This document shows, in pieces, positions 11,595-23,986 of a stretch of DNA of 64,000 nt (within the stretch, counting starts at the first letter, position 1; each line of letters opens with the position of its first letter). The position numbers were made by a program, and so were the translations under genes. The notes beneath the pieces were generated by a model. It was not told the DNA's origin. It ran no database searches and saw only the letters and a program-made list of their open reading frames with translations. This stretch comes from Carettochelys insculpta (lineage: Eukaryota; Chordata; Testudines; Carettochelyidae): NCBI RefSeq assembly GCF_033958435.1, contig NC_134138.1, positions 9,746,001 to 9,810,000 of the forward strand, given 5' to 3'.

Positions 11595-12412
11595 TATGTT
11601 GGAGTAGACCATAATATAGTTATTACTGAAGAAGATAAGGAGTAGCTAGTGAGAATGGTGCAGGTGCTAAATGAGGAAGGGAAGTGGTACAAACTGATTG
11701 TGAACATTGATAAAACAAAAACAATGGTATTTGGAGATAAGGAAATAGGAAGGAAGATCAGTGTTCATAATCAGTCCGTACCACTTCCCTTCCTCATTTA
11801 GCACTTGCACTGTTCACGTACCTGGGAAGCAACATAACATATGGTCTAGACTGTAAGAAGGAAATAGCAACTAGAATAGTGAGAGCAAGAGTGAGTTTGA
11901 AGGCGATGGATAAGATCTGGAAAAGCAAAGCAAATAGCTTGGGAATGAAGCTCAGCATCTTGAAAACGTGTATTCAGCAGCATGTTGTACGGATCTGAGA
12001 CACAGGTGATAATGAAAGATTTGAAGAGAAGGATATTGGCATTCGAGAGGAGTTGTTATAGAAAGATCCTGAGAACAGGATGGATGCAGAAGGTCACCAA
12101 TGAAGAATTACATAGGAAGAAACAACTGAAAGAGAAACTACTGCAGAAGGTTATACAATGGAAGTTACAGCTATTTGGGCATATCCGCAGAATGAACGAC
12201 AAACGAAAAATCATGAACCTGGTATTTGGCATAATGGACAGTTCAAATAGGCGAGTCAGACCTTACAGAGAATAGGTAGATGATGTAGTAGATTGGTGCA
12301 GAGCTGATCTGAAAAAATTAAGCCACTCAGCACTGGACAGGGAAGGATGGAAGGAAATAGTGAGGGAAGCATTGGACACCAACGTGCGCTGGGCCTATGA
12401 TGGTTGTTGATA
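11595..12412 (+). pseudogene. Non-LTR retrotransposon reverse transcriptase C-terminus
   Basis: Frames with stops give the late part of an endonuclease/reverse-transcriptase polyprotein. The order is a degraded active-site region near 11598, then NIDKTKTMVFGDKE near 11706, LYGSETQVIMKDLKRR at 11985, AFERSCYRKILR, LFGHIRRMNDKRK at about 12175, and LDTNVRWAYDG near 12372. LYG-x-ETW and GH-x-RM blocks are standard in this group of LINE proteins. The clade (R4-, RTE- or jockey-like) is not resolvable here. The catalytic YADD is not intact, so the copy is dead. A 50-bp inverted repeat interrupts it at 11658-11810. Confidence 0.7.
11658..11810. repeat. 50-bp inverted repeat inside LINE
   Basis: 11658-11707 and 11761-11810 are reverse complements with about five differences (shared core GTGCTAAATGAGGAAGGGAA), separated by 53 bases. 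The second arm replaces coding sequence of the LINE, so it is a secondary inverted copy rather than part of the original protein. Confidence 0.8.
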
Positions 12413-14250
12413 ATGATGAGACCAGTAAAATTATATGGTTTGCTGATAGGGTGTCTAACTACGCATGAGAAATACCTCAGTCTCTTTTGTGTGGGAAAGA
12501 AAGCAAGGCTCAAGTTTGCTAAATTTTTGAACTGTGCACACACTTGTGAATATCTGCCTCCGACTGACCTGCTCTTGAATAGTTTTCAGTGTTTACTTTT
12601 GTTAATGGGTGTGAATTATTTGTCGTATTAACCTGAGCTCTGGAATGGAATATTTATATATGTAACTCGCATGCCCGTATCGCGCTAGCTAACATATGAA
12701 ATCAATATACAGTGGCATATGGAAAGAAAGTAAACATACACTTTTTAAATAGACTGAAATCCATGAGACTAGGAGAGATTTTGGGATAACAGGTTCCAGA
12801 CTGATATTTGTGGAATCTGAAAACCTCTCTCTGGCTGCAGAACAGGTGCAACAATGTAAGTATTTTGTGGAAAAATGGGGACAATTGGCACTTACCTATG
12901 GGAGAAAAATACTGTTATAGGAATGCACTAGTAATGGAGTTTGCTATTTCTCTGAATATTGTGCCCAGAAGTTTCTTTGCTGGTATTACGGATGTTGTGT
13001 CAGTGCCATATTTTCTCTTGTTTGTGGTTAATGCTTCTTCTTCAGAAGCTTGTTCAATTTTTGAAGTCTTCCAAGGCCAAAGTCTGACAGAATGTGGCTT
13101 CTTGGTTGACCATCGTGTTTTTACCCTGCTAGTATGATATTTTGTTGTCTGCTTTTCATTTAGTGGATCACAGACACCTTATGGGAAATAGTAGAGGAAA
13201 AAAACAAATAAAAACTTCCGTCAGATTCCCTATGTGTTAATGTTCTTCCCTGCATAAAAGACAACACGTAATCAATCTTCCAGTAACCCCGATTTTTCTG
13301 TTCAGCAACTCTTTCCTTGGATGTCATCATTTTTAAGTGCAAGTATCACTCTTGGGCTTTAAGTGTGCTTTTGAATATGGCTGTTTAACAATACCTCTGC
13401 AGGATAGCACTTCTGATTGGAGGTATTTGATGCCTTGAACAAATAGAAATTAACTAAGTCTCCTTATCTGCTTTTGCAAAGGTAGGCTCCTCCTTTGACA
13501 GGTAAGTGAACTGCGGGACAGGAGCTAAGTAACTTGACAAAGGCCATATTATTGAGTGAATGGCAGAGAGGAAGACACAGAAGTCCTGGTTTTTGCAAGA
13601 TGACTCTCCCTTGTTTATTGCTGACTTGGAAATTTTGTGATTTTTTTGCATGTTTCCAAGTATCCTTTGCTTTTGACTTTTACTCTTCTACTTTCTTTCA
13701 CTTTTCTGCATTTTCATGTTTTCTGTTTTCATGATGGGCTGAGAAATGAAGTGCTTCGCTGCAAATGGAATGAAATACAACATGAATTCTTCCCACTATA
13801 TTCCTCTGTATTCTGTGACTCTATTGCATGTTCTTTCATCATTTCTCTTTTTATTTTAAATACCTCTTTCTTTTGAAGACTTTCTGCTTCAGAAAATATT
13901 CATATGAACGGCTTATCTTTGTTGAATGAACTTTAGTATATTTTTTGAATTCTTTTAATAGGCAAGGCCTTTTAAAGACCTTTCGATTTTTATCACTAAA
14001 TATGTATAAATGTAAATATTAGCTCTGTGAGTCTTGCAGTGTCATTTCTTCTAAAGATCGGAGTATATTTTACTTTCTGTTTTGGGGTAGGAGGTAAAGG
14101 AAAGCTGTAGGGTGAGGGCCAGGAATTAAGACATCAAACGAAATGTAGATGGTATTAATTGTTCAAAACACAACAGAATATGTGACTCTTTTCTCTGTCT
14201 ACTTACGTGGTCTTTGTAAATGTTAATGATTCATCTGCACAGTTCCCCTG
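12413..14250. other. Mostly unannotated, one MIR-like relic
   Basis: No gene recognised. Around 13480-13605 the words GCTAAGTAACTTGACAAAGG and GGCAGAGAGGAAG recall the 3' part of MIR-type SINEs. 13630-13880 is T-rich with unremarkable frames. Confidence 0.4.
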
Positions 14251-14254
14251 GGAG

Positions 14255-14480
14255 CTAAGTGATCTTTATTATCCCCGTTTTACTGATGGAGAACGGAGAC
14301 AGTAAGATTAAGGTCCTGACTGATTCATCAGTGTACTCAAAGAGTGGCTTATGCCTCACTGAAATGAGAGGTGTTCAGCCCAAGCATATACTCATTGCTG
14401 ATCATGACCTGAGTAATTGGCCCAGGTCACACAGGACATGACGGGCAAAGCCAGGAACTTAATTCTGGTTTCCTGAGCTC
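14255..14480 (+). mobile_element. MIR-like SINE relic
   Basis: TTTATTATCCCCGTTTTACT followed, after an insertion or diverged segment, by CCCAGGTCACACAGGACATG and AGCCAGGAACTTAATTCTGG. This is the usual order of the MIR/CORE SINE 3' half. It is ancient and non-coding. Confidence 0.55.
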
Positions 14481-14491
14481 CTCTGCTTTAA

Positions 14492-14913
14492 CCATGGTTT
14501 CCCAGACTGGGGAGTGTGAAGAAATTCCGGGGAGGACATGAGGCAACCCAGCCTCCCTCCCTTCCCCCAATCATTCCCTGCACCCGAATCAAAACCTGGC
14601 CATTGCTTCTGGCTCTCAGCCCCTGCCATTTCACATGGGTGACCGCTGCTATAAAAAGCAGGCAGCCAGCAAAGGCCCACGTGGAGCTAGCTGCCTCCTG
14701 CAAAGGGGAGTAAGTGTGGCTTGAGGCGGGAGGGGGAGGATGCAGTTAGATGTGAGGGGCTGGGGTGTCTGGCTTTGGGGGAGGGGAGAAGCTCAGGCAG
14801 GCGGCTCACAGGTGGCTGGGCTGGCTGGCCAGCGGTAAAAAAGAGGTGGGGAGTGTGAGGGTTTCTCAAAAATCAAAAGAGGGGGCGTGATGCTGAAAAG
14901 TTTGGGAACCTTT
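14492..14913. mobile_element. hAT-type MITE, 8-bp TSD
   Basis: The ends CCATGGTTTCCCAGACTGG and AAAAGTTTGGGAACC are the imperfect terminal inverted repeats common in Charlie-like hAT elements. Target duplications are TGCTTTAA (14484-14491) and TGCTTTAC (14914-14921), 7 of 8 matching, as expected for hAT. The 422-bp interior is GC-rich and has no transposase frame. Confidence 0.75.
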
Positions 14914-14921
14914 TGCTTTAC

Positions 14922-16344
14922 CCATAAATCCTTTCTTCCTTCTTGTTTCTGAATAAACTACATAGGGAGTTGTGTTTAGAGAGCACTCCATGGGTTTGAG
15001 ACGCATAGAGGGTGGAAGCACTCTCCACCCATTGGATCTTGCAGTGGAATGATGGTATAAACGAAAATCCTGTTGTCTAATCTGAATCCCTCTGAATTTG
15101 GGCACCAGTGGTGTTCTCTGTTGAATTTCCAGATTCAAACTCATCACTTTGGCTTCGCTTCTAAGTTTCCTCCAAAATCAAAAGGAGTCTGTGTTTCCCT
15201 TCAGCTGATGAAATTGCATGAGATTTCTGCCATTCCCTCTTATTTTTTCCATCCATGGGCAGAAAAAATGTTGTTATGAGCACCAAGGCATGTGTGGATG
15301 TGCACCCCTAGTAGAAACACATGCTGCCTAATGTGGGCACTCTTAATCAGATGGGTGGCGCTTGAATCTCTCCTGGGTAGCCGCCCAAGTGCTCAGCTTA
15401 CAGGGACTGTTGGTCCAGTTGCTCACAAGTCCAGCTTATTTTTTGCAAGGCTGATGCCATTCAGAGTCCCAGATCATACAATGTTGTGGCACAGTTGCTG
15501 CTGACCACAAATGCCTGGTGCAGATTCAAACCCGGTGCACTCTGCTCATTTCTGAATGCAACCGTTTAACTGCAAGACGGAGCAAATTTTCCATGGTTGC
15601 AATGCACTTCCTCCTGTGTTGCATTGACAGTAAAAGGCTTCTCAGAAGGTACAGCTTTACTGGGTGGATTGGGATATGAGATGATCATTTTAGAATTCCT
15701 TTATTAATAATTGCTATCATCTATCTCCTTATCGCCGTGCCTCATTGTCTCTGCATTAAGACTAGATAGTTCCCTACCCCTGGATAAATATGGCTGTAGC
15801 AATGAAATTAACATTGCTCACTCTGGTGTTGCTACTGGATAGTAACTGTTCATTGCAATCTGCTTCCGCTTAGGTTCCAGCCATGTTAGGCAGTAATAGA
15901 ATTGGCCAAAAACTAAACAGCTTTATGTTGTACTCTGCTGACCTTGGATGAGTGGTTCGTAACCAGACAATCTTCTTTCCCTGACCTTCTCCCCTGGCAC
16001 ATTGGTGAAAGGCTGTAGTAACTCTCAGGTACTTTATCTTGATTAGCTGTCTGACGAGTCTTTATTCACCTTTTCAGTGGTGTCCTCTCGAGGCTATCTG
16101 GGCATTGGTGCCTAGGTTATATTTCTTTACTTACTAAGAGAAATATAAACTCCTTCATTTCCTCTTCCCTGTACACACAGTCTGCATAATAAGGCAGGTG
16201 AAATTATTTCTCTTTTAACAAAATAGCCTTTCATCTTTTCAACCTATAATATATATAATCAGACTGGTGGGTTTATTACATTTCTGTAGGTGTCAAATTT
16301 CTCTGACTATTAGAGTGGGAAAAATATGCTCTCTTGGTGAGATC
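14922..16344. other. Unannotated stretch
   Basis: No gene or repeat recognised. A small frame at 15292-15504 has no domain. Confidence 0.4.
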
Positions 16345-16440
16345 TGTAAGACAGCAGAATAGTCTCCCCAGGGAGGTGATGGCAGTGCCATAGTTGGAGT
16401 TATTGCAAAGTGAACTTGCCTAACTGCTGGGAATGGGACT
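16345..16440 (+). mobile_element. CR1 LINE fragment
   Basis: GCAGAATAGTCTCCCCAGGG followed by GGTGATGGCAGTGCC and TTGGAGTTATTGCAAAG is the CR1 end-of-ORF region on the plus strand. It is short and decayed. Confidence 0.5.
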
Positions 16441-16774
16441 ATTGGGAACACTCCTGTCCTGGTTTTTGGGTGGGATGGATTAGCTGATGTCAGAGGTCAT
16501 GACCCTGTGCTTCAGATGCTTGCAATCTTGCTTGCTCGCTGAGAGAGGAATTTCCCGTTACCAAGGAGTATGCTGGATTCTGATGTGTGTTTGCGAAATG
16601 CTTCCTCAAAAATTGCAGTGGCCCCAATCCTGCAAGCACTTAAGGTAACACTTCGTATTAAGTATCTGCATGCGGCTTGTAAATAACAGTATTGTTTATC
16701 TGTCTTAGGTGCTTATAAGAGCCTTATTACAGCACCTTGGACTCTTCAGAGTATATATCTTCTCAATACTACTG

Positions 16775-16865
16775 TGAACTGGTACGCCTCATTTACAGAT
16801 TTACAGGCTGAGACCCGGAGAACTTTGCCCAGGGCCACATATGGCAGAGCCAGGAATTGGACTTG
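16775..16865 (+). mobile_element. MIR-like SINE relic
   Basis: CTCATTTACAGATTTACAGG, GAGAACTTTGCCCAGGGCCA and GGCAGAGCCAGGAATTGGAC follow the order of the MIR 3' half. Only a short segment is left. Confidence 0.55.
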
Positions 16866-16999
16866 GTAGGCTTCATAACTACTGGATGATCCTTCTCTCT
16901 CCGAGACAGTACGTTATGGACATGAGTGGCAGTAGTTCTGGTTTAGTATAAGCACTGGAAGGTGTGGTAGAGTGTGATATGTCATGATGGTTAGAAGCG

Positions 17000-17377
17000 A
17001 TGTTGTCACAGGATGTGGTCACAGAAGACCCCTTGGGGATGTTCCCTGGTGTCCTCATCAGGCCTCTGACACTCACTTTCTTGCTCTCTGGGGCTTCCCA
17101 TTACCTTGACCTGCTGAGCCAGATCCACAAGACACAGAGCTGGGGTTACTACCCCTCTGCAGAACAGCACAGACACTGATTAACCCCTCCTTCAGTAGGA
17201 TGAAGTTCTAGGGCACAGCACCCAAGAAATGAACCCCAAAAGGAATCAGAACCTCAAATCTCTCTCTCCCTCCCTCTATCTCTGCAAAAGATTTGCACAG
17301 GGAGGGCTCGTTAGGTAAGTCCCCTATGTCAGTGCAAGGGAGACATGCAAGTGGGAGTGCTTCCCAAGTTATAATGA
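17000..17377 (-). mobile_element. Possible LTR-type repeat, left part
   Basis: A block beginning about TGTCACAGGATGTGG and rich in CCC/CT words is interrupted by the CR1 at 17378. It seems to continue at 19433-20340, where GGATTTTTTATTAAGC (reverse complement contains TTAATAAAAAAT) recalls an LTR polyadenylation region on the minus strand. Boundaries are not defined and the call is weak. Confidence 0.3.
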
Positions 17378-19432
17378 GGAATTAGGAGAACTGGCAGTAT
17401 TTTAAAGTCTTATTGAAGGCACAAGAACAAACCATCCCGATAAGCAGTAAGAAAAGCAAATATGGTAGGCAAGCAGCTTGGCTTATTAGGGAACTCCTTG
17501 GTGAGCTTAAACTCGAAAGGGATACATATAAGAAGTGGAAACTTGGATGGATGCCTAAGGAGGAGTATAAATATATGGTTGGAGAATGCCAGCGAATAAT
17601 CAGGAAAGTGAAAGCCCACTTGGAACTGAAGCTAGCAAGGAATGTGAAGGGCAACAAGAAGGGTTTCTATAGGCATGTTGACAATAAGAGGGGGATCAGG
17701 GATGACGGGGGGCTGTTACTGAATGAGGGAGATAACCTGGGGACAAATGATGTGGGAAAGGCTGACGTACTCAATGCTTTTTTTTGTGTCAGTCTTCATG
17801 GACAAGGTCAGCTCCCAGACTACCGCACTCGGCAATGCAGTGCGGGAAGGAGGTTGGTAGCCCTCATTTGGGAAAGAACAAGTTAAGGGCTATTTAGAAA
17901 AGCTTAGACATACACAAATCCATGGGTCTGGATTTAATGCATCCAAGGATACTGAGGCAATTGGCAGATGTTTTTGCGGAGCCTTTGGCTATTTGAAAAC
18001 CTGTGGAGATCGGGAGAGGTCCTGGATGACTGGAAAAAGGCAAATGTAGTGCCCATCTTTAAAAAAGTAAAGAAAGACAATCCAGGGAACTATAGATTGG
18101 TTAGCCTTACCTCAGTTCCTGGAAAAATCATGGAGGGGATCCTCAAGGAATCCATTCTGAAGAACTTAGAAGAGGAGAAAGTGATCAGGAATAGTCACCA
18201 AGAACAGGTCATGCTTGGCCAATCTGATTAGCTTCTATGATGAGGTAACTGACTCTGAAGACATAGGGAAGTCGATGGATGGGATTTCCTTGATTTTAAG
18301 AAATCTTTTGGTACAGTCTCCCACAACATTCTTGCTGATAAGGTAAGGAAGTATCGATTGGGTACATGGGCTGTAAGATAGATAGACAGCTGGCTAAATG
18401 GTTGGGCCCAGTGGGTAGTGATCAATGGCTCTATGTCTGGTTGGCAATCAGTTTCAAGTGGAGTGCCCCAAGGATCGGTTCTGGGTCCGGTATTATGCAG
18501 CATCTTTATTAATGACCTGAATGAGGGGATGGATTGCACCCTCTGCAAATTTGCAGATGACACAAAGGTGTGGGGAGATGTAGATGTGTTGGAGGATAGG
18601 GATAGGGTCCAGAGTGACCAAGAAATATTGGAGGATTGGGCCAAAAGAAGTTTGATGAGGTTCAACAAGAAGAAGTGCAGAGTCCTGCACTTGGGACAAA
18701 AGAATCCCAACTATTGTTACAGGTTGGGGACCGACTAGCTAAATAGCAGTGCAGCAGAAAAGGACCTGGGGATTAAGGTGTATGAGAGGTTGGATATGAA
18801 TCAACAGTGTGTTCTTGTAACCAAGAAGGCTAATGGTATATTGGGGTGCATTAGGAGAAGCATTTTTAGCAGATCTAGAGAAATTATTATTCCCCTCTAT
18901 TCAGTGCTGGTGAGGCCACATCTGGAGAATTGCATCCAGTTCTTGGCTCCCCCAGTATAGAAAGGATGTGGATGCATCAGAGCAGGGTCAGAGGAGGGCA
19001 ATGAAAATGATTAGGGGGCTAGAGCACATGACCTATAAGGACAGGCAGGCAGAGAGATTTGGGTTTATTTAGTTTGCAGAAGAGAAGTGTGAGTGGTGAT
19101 TTGATAGCAGCCTTCAACTTCCTGAAGGGAGCTTCTACAAAGGATGGAGAGAGGCTATTCTCAGTAGTGACAGATGGCAGAACAAGAAGCAGTGGTCTGA
19201 AATTACAGAGGGAGAGGTGTAGGTTGGATATTAGGAAAAAGCTATTTCACTGGGAGGGTGGTGAAGCACTGAAATGCTTTAGAGTGAGAGGGTGGAATCT
19301 CAATCTCTAGAGATTTTGACAAAGTCCTGGGTGGGATGATTTGGTTAGGGTTGTTCCTGCTTTAGGTAGGGCACTGGACTAGATGGCCTCCTGAGGTCCC
19401 TTCCAGCCCTAGGAGTCTATGATTCTATGAAT
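17378..19432 (+). pseudogene. CR1 LINE, 5'-truncated, reverse transcriptase to 3' end
   Basis: The order of domains is that of CR1 ORF2. A linker with AQEQTIPISSKKSK at 17418 comes first, then KGNKKGFYRHVDNK near 17650. The RT N-terminal block follows (VLDDWKKANVVPIFKK, NPGNYRLVSLTSVPGK) at 18020-18130, then SSGVPQGSVLGPVL near 18455 and the active-site CKFADDTKVWG near 18545. Next come DWAKRSLMRFNKKKC, and 19050-19310 with LFSLQKRSVSGDLIAAFNFL. The 3' end is CTTCCAGCCCTAGGAGTC plus ATTCTATGA repeats. FADD itself is intact, but at least four frameshifts or stops separate the pieces. The endonuclease half is missing, the usual result of incomplete target-primed reverse transcription. Confidence 0.9.
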
Positions 19433-20340
19433 TTACATTGGTCTTGCTTATAAACAAAGGATTTTTTATTAAGCAAAGGAGTTTTTCTTAAGTGGTTTTA
19501 AGAAAACCAACAGGCAGATCAAAGTGAGTTACTAAATTAAAACAAAACACATGGCTAGTTGTATTCCACTAAGAACCTAGTTACATGTGAATTCTTACCC
19601 TAAACAGGTATTGTTATATCTGGTGAAAGCTTCAGGTAAGTAGAGATCTTATTTTGGCTTGGGTCTCCAGTACACTGTAAAGCACTTCTGTTTCTCCTTA
19701 AGGTATGTCAGACAATTTCCAAGGCAGGCAGAAGACAAAAATGGAGGAGCCCTCATGCCTCTTTTTATACCTTTTCCCTGTGGAGGGAATTTCACTGTTC
19801 TTTTTGTGTTAAAGTGTACTCCAAGATGGATAACAAGCAGTCTTGTAGCACCTTACAGAATAACAAATTTATTAGGTCATGAACTTTCTTGGGTAAGATC
19901 CACTTCTGCAGATAAAAAACTACAGATTAACATGGCTACCCCTCTGAGACTAACCCCAAGGTGGAGTGCCTGAATAACCTGTCCCTGTACTTTTTAAGCA
20001 GTCAGCCACTCTCTATTTGCTGGTATAAAGAAAAATTCTTCTGATGTGGATTAACCCCCATTAAAGACCCTTTGCAAGTTCAGTACTGCTATGCCCTGAC
20101 TAGCCATACTCTCTCAATAGGATAGCCGCACTTCCAGGTGAGGTCTTCAGAGAAACAAACATTTGGAATACAACTATGTAGGCAATACTCATAACTTCAA
20201 ATACAAAAACGAGCACACACACATAGAGAATTTACATATCCAGTAGCTTTTAGCATTGAAAAGAATCGGTTACAAGAGGCATTTTCTCCAAATCATCTTT
20301 GAGTTATCCATATTGATATTTATAACCCATTTCCTATAAA
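19433..20340 (-). mobile_element. Possible LTR-type repeat, right part
   Basis: Continuation candidate of 17000-17377 beyond the CR1 insertion. AATAAA-like sequence on the minus strand lies near 19465. A Penelope-type tail is inserted at 19831-19950. No coding and no confirmed LTR ends. Confidence 0.3.
19831..19950 (-). repeat. Penelope-type 3' tail fragment (type 1)
   Basis: Reverse complement of the GTGCTACAAGACTGCTTGTT, CCAAGAAAGTTCATGACC and GATCTTACC words of the tail family. The segment ends in ACAGATTAACATGGCTACCC, the usual distal flank of this tail. Confidence 0.6.
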
Positions 20341-20345
20341 GCAGA

Positions 20346-21013
20346 GTTCCCAGTTTTATTTTGTCATGGAATCCTTTTTCTTTCAGACTCATAAGAATTT
20401 TGTGGCACTCCATTCCTAGGCTCTACCCCCTTGTTCCCCTAACCCGCCCCCATCTCCAGGCTTTACCCACGTCAGCCTCCAAATCCACGCCCCCCTATCC
20501 CCAGGCCTAACCCCTCTTAGCCTCAAACCTGACCCCCATCCCCAGGCTTAACCCTTCTCAGCTCCAAACCTGCCCCCCCCCACATCCCCAGGATTAACCC
20601 CTCTCAGCCCCAAAGCGGCCCCCAGGACTAATCCATCTGTGGTGCTGGCTGGGAAGCCTTTGCCAGGTGGCCACGTGCACCCAGCAGAAGGAAGGCTGGT
20701 GTGGGGGTGTTCCGCCGGTGGGTATGAGCTGAGCCATGCCCACTGGAGGGGAATGGCCACTTGGGCAGTGGGGCAAGTGAGGGGCTATCTGCGGCTCCCT
20801 GAGTTACGACCACTGAAGTAATGGAACTGAATTCGGAGGGTTTAATGGCTGGAACCCTCCCGCTGCCCTGCCCATTGTGAAACCAGTTAAATTTAGTTCT
20901 ACTGTTTCAGGATTGGCAGAGCAGGGAACCACAGAGGAATTTTCTCACAGAACCCTTATTTTTATGGCACAGAGCCCTGGAGGTCTGCAGAACACTGTTT
21001 AGGAAACACTGCC
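20346..21013. mobile_element. hAT-like non-autonomous element
   Basis: The left end CAGAGTTCCCAGTTTTAT and the right end ACTGTTTAGGAAACACTG form imperfect hAT-style inverted repeats. The flanks CTATAAAG and CCTTATAG are similar but not identical. Inside, at 20430-20630, lies a C-rich tandem array with a unit of about 50 bp built on ATCCCCAGGCTTAACCC. No transposase frame is seen. Overlapping small minus-strand frames reflect the C-rich composition. Confidence 0.5.
20430..20630. repeat. C-rich minisatellite, about 50-bp unit
   Basis: Four to five diverged units carry CCCCAGGCTTAACCC followed by TCTCAGCCTCAAACC-like words. It lies inside the hAT-like element. Confidence 0.6.
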
Positions 21014-21539
21014 TTATAGCATGGTGGGAGTCAGTCATAGCAACATGTTGCCCTTTGTAGACTAATAATAGATATAATCACTTATTATTTATGAATGAAA
21101 CCTTATTATAAAGTGTGAAAACTCAGATCTTGATAAATGAAAAAAAAAACAGATAATGTTCCAGACTTTTAAACCGTTGTGAAAAAATCTGTTTTTAGGT
21201 CACAAAATCGAAAATCAACACTAACACATTTTGCTCACCTTTTTGTTCATTTTTTAAATAGCTGTGCTGTGGCCCTAGGGGACTTTGTGCCCTGACATGA
21301 ACATGCGCATACATACAAATATTTCCTGACCCAAACAGTTTGCAGTCCAAGTCATCCCTTTTTGTAAGGCAGTGAAAGCCAATTGTACAGTGTCTCTGTC
21401 TAAGCCATCAGGTCTATATGCCACAGTATTGTCTCTGCTTTCAGAGGCAGCTCATGTTCACTTAAAAGGGTTTCCTGCAATCTAGCAAATTTCTGCAATC
21501 AATTTCACATGTACTGAACGGGAAGCAACTGTCTAGGAA
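21014..21539. other. Unannotated stretch
   Basis: AT-rich; nothing recognised. Confidence 0.4.
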
Positions 21540-21708
21540 AGAAGGAGTATGGCAGAAAGGGATCTAGCGGTTATTGTGGACCACAAGCTAAATCTGAGTC
21601 AACAGTGTGATGGTCAAGACAGTATTTTGTCCTGCCATGAGGGCAGGGGTCTGGACTCGATGACCTCTCAAGGTCCTTCCAGTCCTAGTATTCTGTGATT
21701 CTGTGAAA
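21540..21708 (+). mobile_element. CR1 LINE fragment with internal deletion
   Basis: GGGATCTAGCGGTTATTGTG, GACCACAAGCTAAATCTGAG and CAACAGTGTGATG come from the CR1 RT thumb region. They are joined directly to the 3' end (GGTCTGGACTCGATGACC, CCTTCCAGTCCTAG, ATTCTGTGA repeats). The sequence between is missing. Confidence 0.7.
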
Positions 21709-22610
21709 TTTCTGGGTAGTACAGTAGTTCTACATAGGCATGTCTTCTGTCTGGGACAGCCCACCTCTTCATGTTTGTGAGGTAGAGAAATAAAGCTCTC
21801 TCTGGGGACCATGTAGAGAAGCCATGCAATCTGCATTTAGCTTTGCACTTTGACACAACTAATTATCCTGTTACACCATTTGTAAGAATGTGAGTTTGCC
21901 ATATCTTAGGTTGAAAGTTCTCCCTCATCCCCCAAAGTTGTCGTCTGTTCTGTTTGCCAGTTGACCATCTGACTACTGCCTTTACTCCAAGGGTATCTGC
22001 ATTTTGATGACAACCTTGTTCCTGTACATGCATTGCAAAAATGATTTGTGTTTCTGTGGTTCCTCTTATCATAGATTGTCCGACTGCTTTGCTGCAAGGT
22101 AGGTCAGTGTTATTTCCATGCATTGTATATGAGGCAACTGCAGAACAGAATGTGAGAGATTTTTCCAAGTCACACAAAGACCCCATGAGTTAGTCATGAG
22201 GCCACCCTATCGCTATATACTGTATAAAACACTTTGAGTTCTGTTGGGCTCAAAGACCCTTTGTAGTGGAAAGAGATATAATCTGCAGGGTATTTATTTG
22301 TTCTTTGGATTTGTGTTTGGCAGAAACAAAGATTTTAGTAGTTTCAACAGATAATATTGCTGTTTATTTTACAGCATTTTAATTGATTAACCTTGTCACC
22401 TTTAGATACAAATTTTGGGGTGCATCAGGCTATCAGCCTTGACAATAATTGTTCAATTATACACTGAGATTCAAAAATTTTTATCACAAGTCAAAATATA
22501 GAAAATGCATATCCTTAAGTCAAACTCCGCTAAATTCTCAAATATGCATTTTTCTTTTTGCCTGTCTGTACATTCCAATTATTATTGATAGAAATATTTT
22601 ATTAATTAAT

Positions 22611-22654
<44 letters not shown>

Positions 22655-23986
22655 TGAAATCAATGTCCTCTAACATTTACCAATAAAAATCCAGTCTTTC
22701 CGCCGGGTGAAGGGATAAGCACAAGGTGAAAAATTAGCCCAAATGCAATAATTAAAGTTAACTCTCCTCTTGGCGTTTTGACTTTATTGTATTATTTTGA
22801 AAAAATGCTCATTTATAGTTGCCCAGAAGACTTCCATATGTCTCTATTTGTTAGGACCAGTGGAGCTATGCTGAAGGAACAGCTGCATCAGTCCAATTAT
22901 AGCTCACAAGTACCGCTGTCTAATTCATTGCCTTCACAAAAAGGCTCTAAAAATTATTTTGAACAGTTAACCCCAGAGCTGTCTGCTTCTATTACGTTTA
23001 TGTCTAAAGTGCCCTCGTATGTTGTGAATAAGCTGCCATTACATTCAGCATCTCCCGCCACTCCTTCCTCCAAACACCCTCCCTCCCCACACCTCAGATC
23101 CCCTCCTGTCTCACTTGCATATTGCTGACTTCTTAAGAGAGGTGAGGCACAAGTGAAGTTTCAGAAAATAACCACCTTTACAGTGTTTATCATCTGTGGA
23201 GAAGAAGCTTTCTTGGATAATTTCTTTTAGAAACTGTGAGTGTTCACCCCCACGATGTTTTGGAGAGAAGGATGTGCCTTCTGTGTGTGAAGGCAGTGGC
23301 TGTGTGCAGAGGCTGAGGGTTCATTAAAATGTCGAATATATTTCTTGTGGCGGACATACTCACTGGATGAAACATTGCTCGTGATCCCATAGGGAGCAGT
23401 ACTGAGCTATCCATGTGGAAAGGGAGGCATGTATTGAAACAGACTACATGCAGACAGACCGTTAGATCAGCTCTGTTTTGGATGATTTTTCCCTCCCTCT
23501 GTTTTTGTAATAACTGCAACAATCTGATTAATGCTCCTTTGGTCTCTTGTGTCATGGTGCAGAGGAGGAGGTTGGCAGAATGGCTGTTGAGGAGCAGGCC
23601 ATAGAGAAAGTATTATTAAAATTTGTATTACTATAATGCAGATATAGATACCCTTTGCTGCTTAAAATAACTTTCACTTATTGTCCGTTAATCTTCTTTG
23701 GCTCCCAGGTTTGCTGTGTTATTACATGTCCATGTAAAAATCCTGACTCCTTAGCTTGAAGAGCGTGTCTTACCAGGTGGTGTTTGTGCCTCATTGCAGT
23801 TGGCTTCCTGGGAGGAAATAAACACAGCAAGATCTTATTTTTCAGAGGAGTGGCTCACTATGAGGTGTTAGTACGCCCACCATTTATGGGTGAGGAGAGA
23901 AGACAGCCTTCGTTTCAACTGGAGCAATTACGTAGCAGACAGAGTGTGTAATGCTTAGAACAGGGGACAGGGAGGCAGGACTCCTG
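21709..23986. other. Repeat-poor stretch, candidate single-copy DNA
   Basis: No transposable element recognised apart from a (GT)n run at 22615-22653. The 116-codon frame at 22778-23128 has no domain and no codon pattern I can vouch for; it is probably chance. Words such as GCAATAATTAAAGTTAAC near 22746 are AT-rich and repeat-free. Confidence 0.4.
22615..22653. repeat. (GT)n microsatellite
   Basis: About 19 uninterrupted GT units. Confidence 0.95.

Noticed and set aside
22778..23128. 116-codon frame in repeat-poor DNA
   Set aside because: No domain, no splice context that I can defend and an ordinary chance length for this window.
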